From NCBI RefSeq assembly GCF_027497235.1, contig NZ_CP114902.1, positions 3,609,501 to 3,673,500 of the forward strand: a DNA stretch of 64,000 nt. Direction: 5' to 3'. Source of the DNA: Micromonospora sp. WMMD1128 (GTDB lineage: Bacteria > Actinomycetota > Actinomycetes > Mycobacteriales > Micromonosporaceae). Under the pieces are notes generated by a model. The model searched no databases, was not told the DNA's origin, and worked only from the letters and a program-made list of their open reading frames with translations. Made by a program: the position numbers and the translations under genes. Numbering within the stretch: the stretch's first letter is position 1; every line of letters starts with the position of its first letter. Positions 46,866 through 55,846 of the stretch are shown here, piece by piece.

Positions 46866-47657
46866 ATGAAGAAACTTCTCGCCGCCGGCCTGGCGCTCAC
46901 CGTCAGCGCCGGCCTGGTCGCGGTCACCGCCGGAACCGCGCTCGCCCGCCCCTACTGCGACGTCCCCAACCCGCCGCCGGCCTGCGACGACAGCCCGACG
47001 GAGCCACCGCCACCGCCGGTGGGCAGCGACAAGTACCCGATGGGCGCGCTGGAGTCGTGGGAGTACGTCGGCGGGGCGGTGCGGGTCAGCGGCTGGGCCA
47101 GCGACCCCAACGGCGGCCCGGTGCGGGTGACGGTGGGGACCGACGTGCCGCCCGCGGTGACCCGCCCGGCGGACCTGTGGCACGCCGGGCGGGGCGCCTA
47201 CGTCGGCTTCTCCTTCACCGTGCCCAGTTCGGCGGTGGCCGGCACGCACCGGTTCTGCGTCACCGCGAACAACGTGCCCGACGGCAGCCAGCCGGTGCCC
47301 GAGGTCGCCCCGCTGTCCTGCCCGCAGTACACCGTCAAGCCGGTGCCGCCCGGTGACCTGACCCTGACCCCCGGCTACCACGCGGGCGAGCGCACCCTGG
47401 ACGTCACCTTCACCGACAGCTCGGTCCGGGAGGACAACTACCGGATCGACCTGAGCTGGTTGCAGACCACACCGGGCGAGGACTATCCGACCACCGAGGT
47501 CGGCGCCACCTGGGCGATCGTCCCCGGCACATCGGACACCGGCCGGCGTACCTGGCACTTCACCGGCATGCCCCAGGCCTTCGTGCACGTGGTGGTGGTC
47601 GGGCACGAGGCCGGCCTGACGTCGGACGCGCTCACCGGGGGCGTCTCGACCCGCTGA
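46866..47657 (+). CDS. Secreted protein of unknown function
   Basis: 263 aa. Clear Sec signal peptide (KKLLAAGLALTVSAGLVAVTAGTALA, cleavage before RPYC, given here in parts: KKLLAAGLALT then VSAGLVAVTAG). A Pro-rich linker with two Cys follows (YCDVPNPPPACDD). Then come two beta-rich parts: residues 55-145 (WEYVGGAVRVSGWASDP, a jelly-roll-like pattern seen in cell-surface proteins) and 160-263, fibronectin-like. No catalytic motif recognised. A single gene between divergent and downstream regulators. Confidence 0.75.
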   Translation: MKKLLAAGLALTVSAGLVAVTAGTALARPYCDVPNPPPACDDSPTEPPPPPVGSDKYPMGALESWEYVGGAVRVSGWASDPNGGPVRVTVGTDVPPAVTRPADLWHAGRGAYVGFSFTVPSSAVAGTHRFCVTANNVPDGSQPVPEVAPLSCPQYTVKPVPPGDLTLTPGYHAGERTLDVTFTDSSVREDNYRIDLSWLQTTPGEDYPTTEVGATWAIVPGTSDTGRRTWHFTGMPQAFVHVVVVGHEAGLTSDALTGGVSTR

Positions 47658-47732
47658 CCGGCGGCGGGCCGGAACCCGAGCGGACCGGCCGGGACCGTCG
47701 AACGTGGGATCTGCCGGGCCGGCCCGCCCGAC

Positions 47733-47738
47733 TAGGGT
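47733..47738 (+). promoter_or_regulatory. -10 box for a leaderless regulator transcript
   Basis: TAGGGT ends 6 nt before the GTG start of the BTAD regulator. This TAnnnT-to-start spacing is typical for leaderless mRNAs in actinomycetes, and no Shine-Dalgarno is visible. Confidence 0.5.
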
Positions 47739-47744
47739 CGCAGC

Positions 47745-50700
47745 GTGACGACGATCGGCGTGCTCGGTCCGGTGCGGGCCACCCGCGGCGGCGCCACGGT
47801 CAACCTCGGCGCGCCCCGGCAGCGGGCGGTGCTGGCCCGGCTCGTCGCCGGCGGCGGCCACGCGGTGTCGGTGGACCGGCTCGTCGAGGATCTCTGGTCG
47901 GGAGACCCACCGCCGCGCGCCCAGGCGGCCCTTCAGGTGTACGTGTCGAACCTGCGGCGGGCGCTGGAGCCGGACCGCCCGCGGCGCACCCCGGCCCGGG
48001 TCCTCGTCACCGCCGCCCCGGGCTACGCCCTGCGGCTGCCGACCTCGGCCGTGGACGCCTGGCGGTTCGAGGCGGCGCTGCGGGCGCTCACGCCGGACAC
48101 CGAACGGCGACCGGCAGCCGCGATCGGTGCCCTGGACGCGGCGCTGGGCTGCTGGCAGGAGGGCACCCCGTACGCCGAGTTCGTCGGGGAGCCGTGGGCG
48201 GAGCGGGAGGGCGAGCGGCTGGCGCAGCTGTGGCTGAGCGCCGTGGAGCAGCGGGCGAAGGTCCTGCTCGACCTCGACCGGCCGGACGAGGTCGTGCGCG
48301 ACCTCGACCCGCACGTCCGCGAGTACCCGCTGCGGGAACGTGGCGCCATGCTGCTCGCGGTCGCGCTCTACCGACTCGGGCGGCAGGCCGACGCGCTCGA
48401 CGTGCTGCGCGCCGTCCGCGCCACGTTGGCCGAGCAACTGGGCATCGACCCCAGCCGCGAGCTGCGGACCCTGGAGACGGATCTGCTGCGCCAGAGCCCG
48501 CGTCTGGAGGCCACCGCCCCCGCGCCGGCGGCCACGTCGCGACCCCTCGCCACCGCCACGACCCACCCGACGCACCCGTTGGGTCGCGAGTCGGAACTGG
48601 CCCGGCTCCGGGCCGCGGCCACCCGCGCCGCCGGATCCGGTCTCGGCATCTGCTGGATCGGCGCCGAGGCGGGCGCGGGGAAGTCGACGCTCGCACAGCA
48701 GCTCGCCGGCTCCCTCGCCGCCGACGGCTGGCAGCCGGTCGTCGGGAACTGCCCGCAGGTGGAAGGCGCACCGCCGGCCTGGGCCTGGCGCGAGGTGGTC
48801 ACCGCCGCCCGCCGGTTCCTTCCCCCGGACGACGCGGAGGCGCACGGCCTGCGGCTGCTGCTGGACACCGACCCGCCCGGCGCCCCCGGCGGGTACGACG
48901 AGTTCCACCTCCGCCTGGCGCTGGCCGCCTACCTGGCCCGGCTGGCCACCCGGGCGCCCCTGCTGCTGGTGATCGAGGACGTCCACCGCGCCGACGGGGA
49001 GACCCTGCGGATCCTCCGGCACCTCGCCGCCGCCCTCGCCGAGGCGCCCACCCTGATCGTGGCGACGTACCGGCCGGACGAGGTCACCGACGACCTGGTG
49101 GGCGCGCGGGCGGCGCTGGCGGGGGTGCCCGCGGTCGACCTCGAACTCGGCGGCCTGGGCCGGGACGCCGTCGCCGAGCTGCTGCGCCGCCAAGGCGTGG
49201 ACAGCGCCGATCCGGAACTGCCGCACACGGTGTGGACACGCTCGGCCGGTAATCCCCTGCTCACCATCGAGCTGGCCAAACTGGTCGCGGCCGAGGGGCC
49301 GGCGGCGGCGCTCGACGGCGTTCCCGCCGGCCTCGGCCACGTGCTGGCCCGCCGGTTGGCGCGACTGCCGGCCGGCGCCCGTACCGTGCTGCGGCACGCG
49401 GCGGTCTGCGGCACGGAGGCCGACGTCGACATCCTGCTCGCCATCGAGGGTGGCCCGGAGGAGCCGATCCTCGACGGGCTGGAAGCCGGCGTGACCGCGG
49501 GTCTGCTCGTCGAACCCGCACCGGGGCGGGTGCGGTTCGCCCACGCGCTGATGCGCGACGCGCTCTACCACAGCGTTCCCCTGCTGCGCCGCACCCGGAT
49601 CCACAGCCGCGTCCTCGCCGTGCTGCGCGAGCAGCGCGCCGACGACGTGGCGGCGCTGGGGCGGCACGCGCTCGCGGCCCTCACCCGGTCCACCGCCGCG
49701 GAGGCGGTCGTCCACCTCACCGCGGCGGCCCGCCGCGCCGGTGACCTCGGCGCGCCACGGGAGGCCGCCGCGCTCTGGGCCGGCGCGCTGCGCGCCGTCG
49801 ACCTGGCGCCGGCCACCGCCGTCCGGACCCGGCTGGACCTGCACCGGGACCTGGCCGCCGCCAGCGCGCTCGCCGGGGACGTGCTGACCGCCCGCGCCGC
49901 CCGGGCGCAGGCGCTGCGGCTGGCCGCCGACCTCGGCGACCCGGCGGCCGTGCACGCCGCGCTGACCTGCATCGACGCCCCGGTCACCTGGACCATCCGG
50001 CCCGACCGGGTGGTCGACGAGCCGCTGGTGCGGTTGCTGGAGCGGGAGCTGGCCCGGGTCGGCCCGGACCGTCCGACGCTGCGCTCGCAACTGCTGAGCA
50101 CGCTCGCGTTCGAGATCGAGGGCGCCGACCTGGGGCGCGCCGACGAGGTCACCCGGGAGGCGCTCACGCTGGCCCGCCGCCAGGACGACGCGGGCGTGCT
50201 GTGCCGCGCGCTCAACGCCCGCTACTTCGTCACCGTCGCGCCGGCGCACCGCGCCGAACTGCCCGCGGTGGGCCGGGAGCTGCTCGCGACGGCCGACGCG
50301 GCGGGGCTGACCGCGTACCGCTGCCAGGCCCACCACATCCTCTACCAGGCGGCGCTCGCCGACGTCGACTTCGACCGGGCCGGCCACCACGTCGACCGCG
50401 CCGTGGCGGAGGCGACCACCGGGCAGCTCGGCCTGATCCTCGCCGTCATGGGCTGGTTCACCGGCCTGCGCGCCCTGTTCCGGGGCGACCTGGACGAGGC
50501 GTCCCGGCGCTACGCGGAGGTGAGCGACCGGATGAGCCGCGTCGGCGGCCCGAACGCGGCGGCGATGGGGCTGATGGGTCGCTTCACCGTGCTGAGCGTG
50601 GCCGGACGCGGACACGAGGTGGTCGACGAGCTCCGGCAGGTGCACGCGCGGGTGCCGGACGACGCCCACGACGTGCTGGCCCACGCGCTGCTCTCCGCCG

Positions 50701-51050
50701 GTGACCACGACGCGGCCCGGGCGGTGTGGCGGCCGGACGCGCCGGTGCGCCCGGACTACCTGTGGCTCTACTGGATGACCCTGCGCGGTCAGGTCGCGGC
50801 CCGGCTCGGCGACCGCCCGGCCGCCCGGCGCTGCTACCGGGAGCTGACGCCGTGGGCCGGGCGCTTCGCCGGGCTGGAGTGCGGGTCGATCTCGCTCGGC
50901 CCGGTGGACCAGACCCTCGCCGAACTCGCCGCCGCGCTCGGCGAGCCGGCGACCGCCGCCGCGCACCGGGACGCCGGGCTGCGGCTGGCCCGCGCCGTCG
51001 ACGCGGTGCCGTGGCGCGACGACTCGGCCTACGTGGCGGTGCCGGCCTGA
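47745..51050 (+). CDS. BTAD-ATPase fusion regulator (AfsR/LAL-like)
   Basis: 1101 aa. An N-terminal OmpR-type winged helix (about 1-95; SVDRLVEDLWSGDPP, LQVYVSNLRRAL, GYALRLP) is followed by the bacterial transcriptional-activator domain (about 97-245; YREL-like helices ending LGIDPSRELRTLE). An AAA-type ATPase starts about residue 280 with Walker A GAEAGAGKST and Walker B LLVIEDVHRADGE. The last 500 residues are TPR-like helices. Large regulators of this type sense metabolites or phosphorylation. No biosynthetic genes lie next to it, so its target is unclear. Confidence 0.9.
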   Translation: MTTIGVLGPVRATRGGATVNLGAPRQRAVLARLVAGGGHAVSVDRLVEDLWSGDPPPRAQAALQVYVSNLRRALEPDRPRRTPARVLVTAAPGYALRLPTSAVDAWRFEAALRALTPDTERRPAAAIGALDAALGCWQEGTPYAEFVGEPWAEREGERLAQLWLSAVEQRAKVLLDLDRPDEVVRDLDPHVREYPLRERGAMLLAVALYRLGRQADALDVLRAVRATLAEQLGIDPSRELRTLETDLLRQSPRLEATAPAPAATSRPLATATTHPTHPLGRESELARLRAAATRAAGSGLGICWIGAEAGAGKSTLAQQLAGSLAADGWQPVVGNCPQVEGAPPAWAWREVVTAARRFLPPDDAEAHGLRLLLDTDPPGAPGGYDEFHLRLALAAYLARLATRAPLLLVIEDVHRADGETLRILRHLAAALAEAPTLIVATYRPDEVTDDLVGARAALAGVPAVDLELGGLGRDAVAELLRRQGVDSADPELPHTVWTRSAGNPLLTIELAKLVAAEGPAAALDGVPAGLGHVLARRLARLPAGARTVLRHAAVCGTEADVDILLAIEGGPEEPILDGLEAGVTAGLLVEPAPGRVRFAHALMRDALYHSVPLLRRTRIHSRVLAVLREQRADDVAALGRHALAALTRSTAAEAVVHLTAAARRAGDLGAPREAAALWAGALRAVDLAPATAVRTRLDLHRDLAAASALAGDVLTARAARAQALRLAADLGDPAAVHAALTCIDAPVTWTIRPDRVVDEPLVRLLERELARVGPDRPTLRSQLLSTLAFEIEGADLGRADEVTREALTLARRQDDAGVLCRALNARYFVTVAPAHRAELPAVGRELLATADAAGLTAYRCQAHHILYQAALADVDFDRAGHHVDRAVAEATTGQLGLILAVMGWFTGLRALFRGDLDEASRRYAEVSDRMSRVGGPNAAAMGLMGRFTVLSVAGRGHEVVDELRQVHARVPDDAHDVLAHALLSAGDHDAARAVWRPDAPVRPDYLWLYWMTLRGQVAARLGDRPAARRCYRELTPWAGRFAGLECGSISLGPVDQTLAELAAALGEPATAAAHRDAGLRLARAVDAVPWRDDSAYVAVPA

Positions 51051-51068
51051 GCCGGTCCACCGGCCCGC

Positions 51069-51755
51069 TCACCCGCCGAAGACCCGCGCCTCCCGGCGAC
51101 GGAAGCCCGGTCGCAACGCCGCGAGCGTCAGCCGCAGCACCGGTCCCGCCGTCCGCTTCAGCTCGGCCAACTCGTCCGGCTGCGCGTACCGCTCGATCCG
51201 GGGCAGTTCGAAACGCAGCGCGCCGCCCTTGCGGACCGCCCGCTCCACCGAGTCCCAGTCGGCCACGCTGACGTACCGCCGGATCACCGGGAAGACCAGT
51301 CGCTCCTCCTCCTCGATGTGCTCGTCCAGAAGGTCACGCAGGTGGGCCAGGACCGTGGCGAGGCGACCCGCGGCGACCCGCACCCGCGCACTCCCCGCGT
51401 CGCCGGAGGCGAACACGGCGGCCAGGTCGTCCACGGCCGCGCGCGCCTCGTCGAGCACCGGATCCAGTGACGCGTGGTCGTCGCTGAGCTCCCGCAGGTC
51501 GATCTCGTCCGCGGCGGAGCGCTCCAACACCGGCCAGAGGACCTCGTCCTCCATCCGGTGGTGATGGTGGATGCCGTCACAGAGCAGCCGGACGTACGTC
51601 CGCAGGGCCCCGGCCCGGCGGCGGTCGTACCTGATCTGGCCGGTGGCCACGCGGTCCGCCAGCTCGGCCAGCCGTCGGGTGTCGGCCCGCATGGTGCGGT
51701 GGTTGATCCGGAAGCCGACGAGGTTCGGCCCGGTCTCGGATCCGGTCATGCTCAT
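51069..51755 (-). CDS. Hemerythrin-like (HHE) domain protein
   Basis: 228 aa from ATG 51755 (GGAGGAG upstream). The helical bundle carries the di-iron ligand pattern: a first His region (GFRINHRTMRAD), HHHHRMEDEVLWP, DDHASLDPVL and HIEEEERLVFP. Probably binds oxygen, NO or iron in the cytoplasm. The C-terminal extension (about 170-228) has no clear ligands. It ends 18 bp from the convergent regulator. Confidence 0.88.
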   Translation of the reverse strand: MSMTGSETGPNLVGFRINHRTMRADTRRLAELADRVATGQIRYDRRRAGALRTYVRLLCDGIHHHHRMEDEVLWPVLERSAADEIDLRELSDDHASLDPVLDEARAAVDDLAAVFASGDAGSARVRVAAGRLATVLAHLRDLLDEHIEEEERLVFPVIRRYVSVADWDSVERAVRKGGALRFELPRIERYAQPDELAELKRTAGPVLRLTLAALRPGFRRREARVFGG

Positions 51756-51893
51756 GTTCTCCTCCGGCCGCCTCGGTGGGCGGCCCACTCGGTGCGATGT
51801 CGTGCCCCGAGTCTGCGGCCCCACACATGGCGCCCACTTGGCGTCGACTTGGTCGCGCCCCCGCCACCGTTCTCACGGCCGTCACGCCCGATC

Positions 51894-54122
51894 TCACCCA
51901 CGGTTCATCCGGTCCAGGAGGAACCGGACAGCGTCCTGGTATTCGGGTTGGGTGTGGTAGGGCCAGTGGCGTTCGACCGGGGGTGGGACGGTGTCCGCGG
52001 GCGCCACGGTGACGCTTGGCGGATCGCGCAGGCGCACGTCGACCGTGGCGGCCACCGGCGGCACGTCGGGCGCGACGTCGGGATGGTCGAAGATCGACGC
52101 GCCGATCGGGTCGGTGTCGCGCCAGAGATTGCGCCACCGCCAGTCGATCCGCTCACCGAGATCGCACAGCACCCGTTCACCGAGGAAGGCGGGGTACAGG
52201 CGGGCGTACACGCGATACAGGGGGCTGCCGTGCGTCAGCAGCGCGACCCGGGGCAGAGCCTCGGGCGGCAGTTGCAGGACGGTGGCGGCGGCCAGCACGG
52301 AGCCGTGGCTGTGCCCCGAGATCACCACGGGCCCCCGGGCGGCGAGCGCGCACACCCGTCGGGTCAACTCGGGCACGGCGCGGGCGGCATAGCAGGGCGG
52401 CGCGAACGGGTGCACCGTGCGCGGCCAGAACGTGCCCAGGTCCCACAGCACACCGACGAGCCGGCGGGTCTCCGGCGACCGGTACGCCCGGTAGCCCAGG
52501 ACCAGCAGTCCGACGACGAGGAGGCTGATGATCCAGATACCGATGTCGGTGACGTACGCGGTGAGCACGGCGAGGGCGTCGTGCCGCCGGTTGAGGCGTG
52601 CGGCGAGCTGGGTGGGTCCGATCCCGACGAGGTCGAGCGCGACCGTGGCGAGGCCGAGCGAGGACACCACGAAGAACGCGACGAGCGTCGGCCCGAGTTC
52701 CTCGGTGACGAAGGAGCTGGCGATCGTCTCGCGGACCGCGTGCAGCCGAGGGGCCGCCGAGGCGGGCACGTCCGGATAGTCCCGCTCGACCACGCGCCGC
52801 GCGTACGCCCGTCGTCGGCGTCGGGCGGCAGGCAGGGTGACGGCGACCGCGGCGGTGACGACAAGCAACGCGGCGAGCCCGGCGAGCGCGGCCCACCAGT
52901 ACGCCACCGGCGGCTCCAGCGGGCCCAGCGCAGGCGGGCTGGGCCGGATCGGATCAGGAATGCGGCCCCGGTCGAGTTGGTCCGCGGTCCGGAACACCAG
53001 CGTGGTGGTGTACGCGGACGCGACGGTCACCGACATCGCCGCCACCAGCGGTGTGCCGAGTCCGCGGAGCAGGGCGTGCGCGCCGGCCGGCCGGGTGCGC
53101 TGCCGGACGATGGTCACGGCGGCGATCAGGACCAGCAGCAGCCCCTGCGCCGCGAACAGGCCGGCGACGGCCCCCTCGTACCCGGGCATCTGCCCGACCC
53201 CCACGGCAACCTCCCGCAGGGAGGCGGCATATCCCAGGCTGGACACGGTGGCCACCGCGACGAGGATCCACAGCAGGCGTCGCAACGGTCCGGCCCACCC
53301 CGTGGGGACCGTCGCCAGCAGCAGCGCGGCGCAGAACGCCACGAGTCCGGCGGCGAGGCCGAGAAGTCCGACGGCGACGCCGTTCCACCGGCCGTGCGAC
53401 ACCGCGACGACCAGGGCCACGTCGACCGTGCCGGCGCCCAGGCCGACGTGGATCTGCCGCAGCCATGACGTCATCCGCTCGTCGTGCCAGATGCCGGGCG
53501 CGGCGAGGCTCGCGGTCGACTCCAGGAACCGCTCGCGCGCCGGCTCCGTACCGAAGCCCTCGAAGGCGCGGGCCGATCGCGACCCGACAGCCCAGAACAC
53601 ACGCAACGCCAGCAGCGGCACCAACGCGAGCACCGCCAGGCGCGGCCCCATCGGCAACGCGACGAGCCACGACAGGTACGGCCGCCCGTCCCGACACTCC
53701 AGGTGGGGAACGCACTGCCAGCCGGGCAGATTCATCGTGACCCCGACCAACGCCAGCGTGATCGCCACGGTCAGCGAGCCGGCGAGCAGGCGGCACAGCC
53801 CGCCGAGCAGACCGAACCGGTCCGCCAGCGTGGGACGGAGCCAGACCGCGAGGTTGCCCAGCATGAACGGCAACAACAGCAGCATCGACGCCGTCCGCAC
53901 CGCCACCCCGGCGGTCAGGGCCCCCCACCGGTACGCCTCCACCACGACCCCGGCGGTGGCGCCGCCCGCCGAGCCGAGCCCTTCCCGGACCCGGTAGAAG
54001 CCGGCGTGCCGGTCCCCCGCCACCCGCACCACGATCGGATGGTCGACGATCGCCTCCGCCGAGGCGCCTGACACTCCGTGAACACGCAGCTCAACCGCCT
54101 TGTCACCGCGCGCCACCACCAC
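51894..54122 (-). CDS. Large membrane protein with alpha/beta-hydrolase-like domain
   Basis: About 742 aa; GTG 54122 chosen because GAGG lies 8 nt upstream, though the next two GTG codons are possible. The N-terminus has ELRVHGVSGAS, as in membrane-embedded hydrolase-like proteins of actinomycetes. Around ten hydrophobic helices follow (residues about 75-500). The C-terminal cytoplasmic-looking part holds PVVISGHSHGSVLAAA (nucleophile-elbow-like, near residue 605) and LLTHGSPLYRVY. A lipase-like or trafficking role is possible; no pathway can be assigned. Confidence 0.75.
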   Translation of the reverse strand: MVVARGDKAVELRVHGVSGASAEAIVDHPIVVRVAGDRHAGFYRVREGLGSAGGATAGVVVEAYRWGALTAGVAVRTASMLLLLPFMLGNLAVWLRPTLADRFGLLGGLCRLLAGSLTVAITLALVGVTMNLPGWQCVPHLECRDGRPYLSWLVALPMGPRLAVLALVPLLALRVFWAVGSRSARAFEGFGTEPARERFLESTASLAAPGIWHDERMTSWLRQIHVGLGAGTVDVALVVAVSHGRWNGVAVGLLGLAAGLVAFCAALLLATVPTGWAGPLRRLLWILVAVATVSSLGYAASLREVAVGVGQMPGYEGAVAGLFAAQGLLLVLIAAVTIVRQRTRPAGAHALLRGLGTPLVAAMSVTVASAYTTTLVFRTADQLDRGRIPDPIRPSPPALGPLEPPVAYWWAALAGLAALLVVTAAVAVTLPAARRRRRAYARRVVERDYPDVPASAAPRLHAVRETIASSFVTEELGPTLVAFFVVSSLGLATVALDLVGIGPTQLAARLNRRHDALAVLTAYVTDIGIWIISLLVVGLLVLGYRAYRSPETRRLVGVLWDLGTFWPRTVHPFAPPCYAARAVPELTRRVCALAARGPVVISGHSHGSVLAAATVLQLPPEALPRVALLTHGSPLYRVYARLYPAFLGERVLCDLGERIDWRWRNLWRDTDPIGASIFDHPDVAPDVPPVAATVDVRLRDPPSVTVAPADTVPPPVERHWPYHTQPEYQDAVRFLLDRMNRG

Positions 54123-54219
54123 GATGACAGCCTCACAAAGACCTCCGCTGTCCCGCTGGCAAAATGCCGGAAACAGCGTCACGCCGTGGCCAGGCCACGC
54201 ACGGAGTCGCCCGGCGCGG

Positions 54220-55719
54220 TCAGCGGACGTGGACGAAGACCGGGTTCGAGTAGAACCACAGGTCCTCCCACGGGCTCTCCAGCCCGTCGGCGAGCGGCTC
54301 GGCCTCGTCGGTGCTGGTGCCGCGTACCCGGGCGTAGAGGTCGCCGTCCACGTCGCGCAGGGTGTGGCGGATGACGTGGTCGGCGCCCTGCCGGCGCCAG
54401 TCCCGCGGGCCGAAGCGGGCGACGACCCTGGTGCTGGGGTTGGTGTCGGCGTCCGGGTCGGGGTTCGGGCCGGTGATCCGGCCGACGATCAGGTCGACGC
54501 GGCGGACCTCCGGGCGGTCGCCGTTGGCGTTGCGGCCGTGCAGCGGCCGGAACCGGATCTCGATCTCGACGTCGCGACGCTGGCGGCGACTCACCGTGAT
54601 GGTCTGTCCGGTCTCGGCCGTGCGGCCCTGGGACCTGGCGGTGAGGTCGAGACTGGTGATCAGGTCACCGGTGGTGACCCAGATCCGCCCGTTGCGCAGG
54701 CCGTCCATGATGTCGCCGTAGTCCTGCCGGGCCAGCACGTAGGTCTTGCTGTACTCGCCGGGCCAGAAGTCCGAGCCGCCGCGGGTCCAGTGCACGTGCG
54801 AGTCGGAGGTCGCGGTGATCCACCAGCGGCGTCCCTCGCCGAGCAGGGAGTCCCACAGCCCACCGACGCGGGCGGTCATCTGGTCGAAGCCGCCGTAGGT
54901 CGGATGGTTGCCGTAGCCGCCACGGCTGCCGCCGTTGAGCGGGCTGGCCTGGTGCCCGGGGGCGCCCTCGAAACCGACGTACACCTCCGGGGCGACGTTG
55001 TGGCCGTTGCGGAACTCCCGCGGCGTGTCCTGGCCGTAGACGCCGAGCCCGGTGGCCGACCGGGAGGCGTGGTGGGCGATCACCAGCGGCTTGAGCGGCA
55101 TGCCGCGGGCCACCTTGAGGAACTCGATCATTTTGGCCTCGGTGTCGCTGCCCGGGTCGGCCGGGAACGGGTCCCGTTTGGCGAAGCGGCTCTCCAGCTC
55201 GAAGAGCATCTTCGCCTCGTCGTCGTGGCGCGGGATCATCAGCGTGTGGTGGTCCAGCGCCGGCGCGTCGAACTCCATGCCCCAGAACTGCAACACCTCC
55301 GGCACCAGCCGGCGGGAGCGCAGCAGATCGGGGTACGCCTGCTCGAGGTTGACCTTCGAGTGGGTGGGACCGCCGTGGTCGGTGCACATCGCCCAGGTCA
55401 GGCCGAAGTTCTTCGCCATGATCGCGTTGGTGACGATCGGGTACACCGCGTCGGCGCCCTTGTGGAACGTCGGCGGGTTCGTCGAGGTGTCGAACTCGCC
55501 GCTGTACTCGGAGTGGACGTGGTGGTCACCGGCCCGCCACGCCCGCTTCTGGTGCCCACCCCGCGCAGCCTCTCCGCTCCTGTTCTCCCGGGCCGCCGCC
55601 GGCTCGCCGCCGACGAGTGGGCCGGCGGCGGCGAGCGTCGCGCCGACACCGGCGTACTTGACCAACTGCCGGCGGGACACCTGCGGTCGGTCGGCGTTGT
55701 CCATGTCTCTGTCCGTCAC
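54220..55719 (-). CDS. Tat-exported PHP-domain metallo-hydrolase
   Basis: 499 aa from GTG 55719 (GAGGA 6 nt upstream; GTG 55725 and ATG 55704 are alternatives). The twin-arginine motif SRRQLVKYAG and a hydrophobic stretch (GVGATLAAAGPLVGG) mark Tat export. Metal ligands of the PHP fold are visible: DHHVHSEYSG, CTDHGG, GMEFDAP, VIAHHASRSA and TSDSHVHWTRGG. Likely an exported phosphoesterase or related metallo-hydrolase. Same strand as the arabinan operon but separated from it by about 125 bp. Confidence 0.85.
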   Translation of the reverse strand: MTDRDMDNADRPQVSRRQLVKYAGVGATLAAAGPLVGGEPAAARENRSGEAARGGHQKRAWRAGDHHVHSEYSGEFDTSTNPPTFHKGADAVYPIVTNAIMAKNFGLTWAMCTDHGGPTHSKVNLEQAYPDLLRSRRLVPEVLQFWGMEFDAPALDHHTLMIPRHDDEAKMLFELESRFAKRDPFPADPGSDTEAKMIEFLKVARGMPLKPLVIAHHASRSATGLGVYGQDTPREFRNGHNVAPEVYVGFEGAPGHQASPLNGGSRGGYGNHPTYGGFDQMTARVGGLWDSLLGEGRRWWITATSDSHVHWTRGGSDFWPGEYSKTYVLARQDYGDIMDGLRNGRIWVTTGDLITSLDLTARSQGRTAETGQTITVSRRQRRDVEIEIRFRPLHGRNANGDRPEVRRVDLIVGRITGPNPDPDADTNPSTRVVARFGPRDWRRQGADHVIRHTLRDVDGDLYARVRGTSTDEAEPLADGLESPWEDLWFYSNPVFVHVR

Positions 55720-55846
55720 GAGCACTCCTCGGTTCCGCGCGTCTCACGTCCTGCGCTGAGCCTTGAGGAGCCGTCTGAACTGCGGTTGCATGATCGGCAG
55801 GCGGCAGATGAACAGCGGACCGAGAAGCGCGGATCCGGCGCGGTCA

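Noticed and set aside
46047..50966. 1639-codon open frame on the minus strand
   Set aside because: It is the antisense shadow of the BTAD regulator and its neighbours; composition is Arg/Gly/Pro-rich with no domains, typical of high-GC shadow frames.
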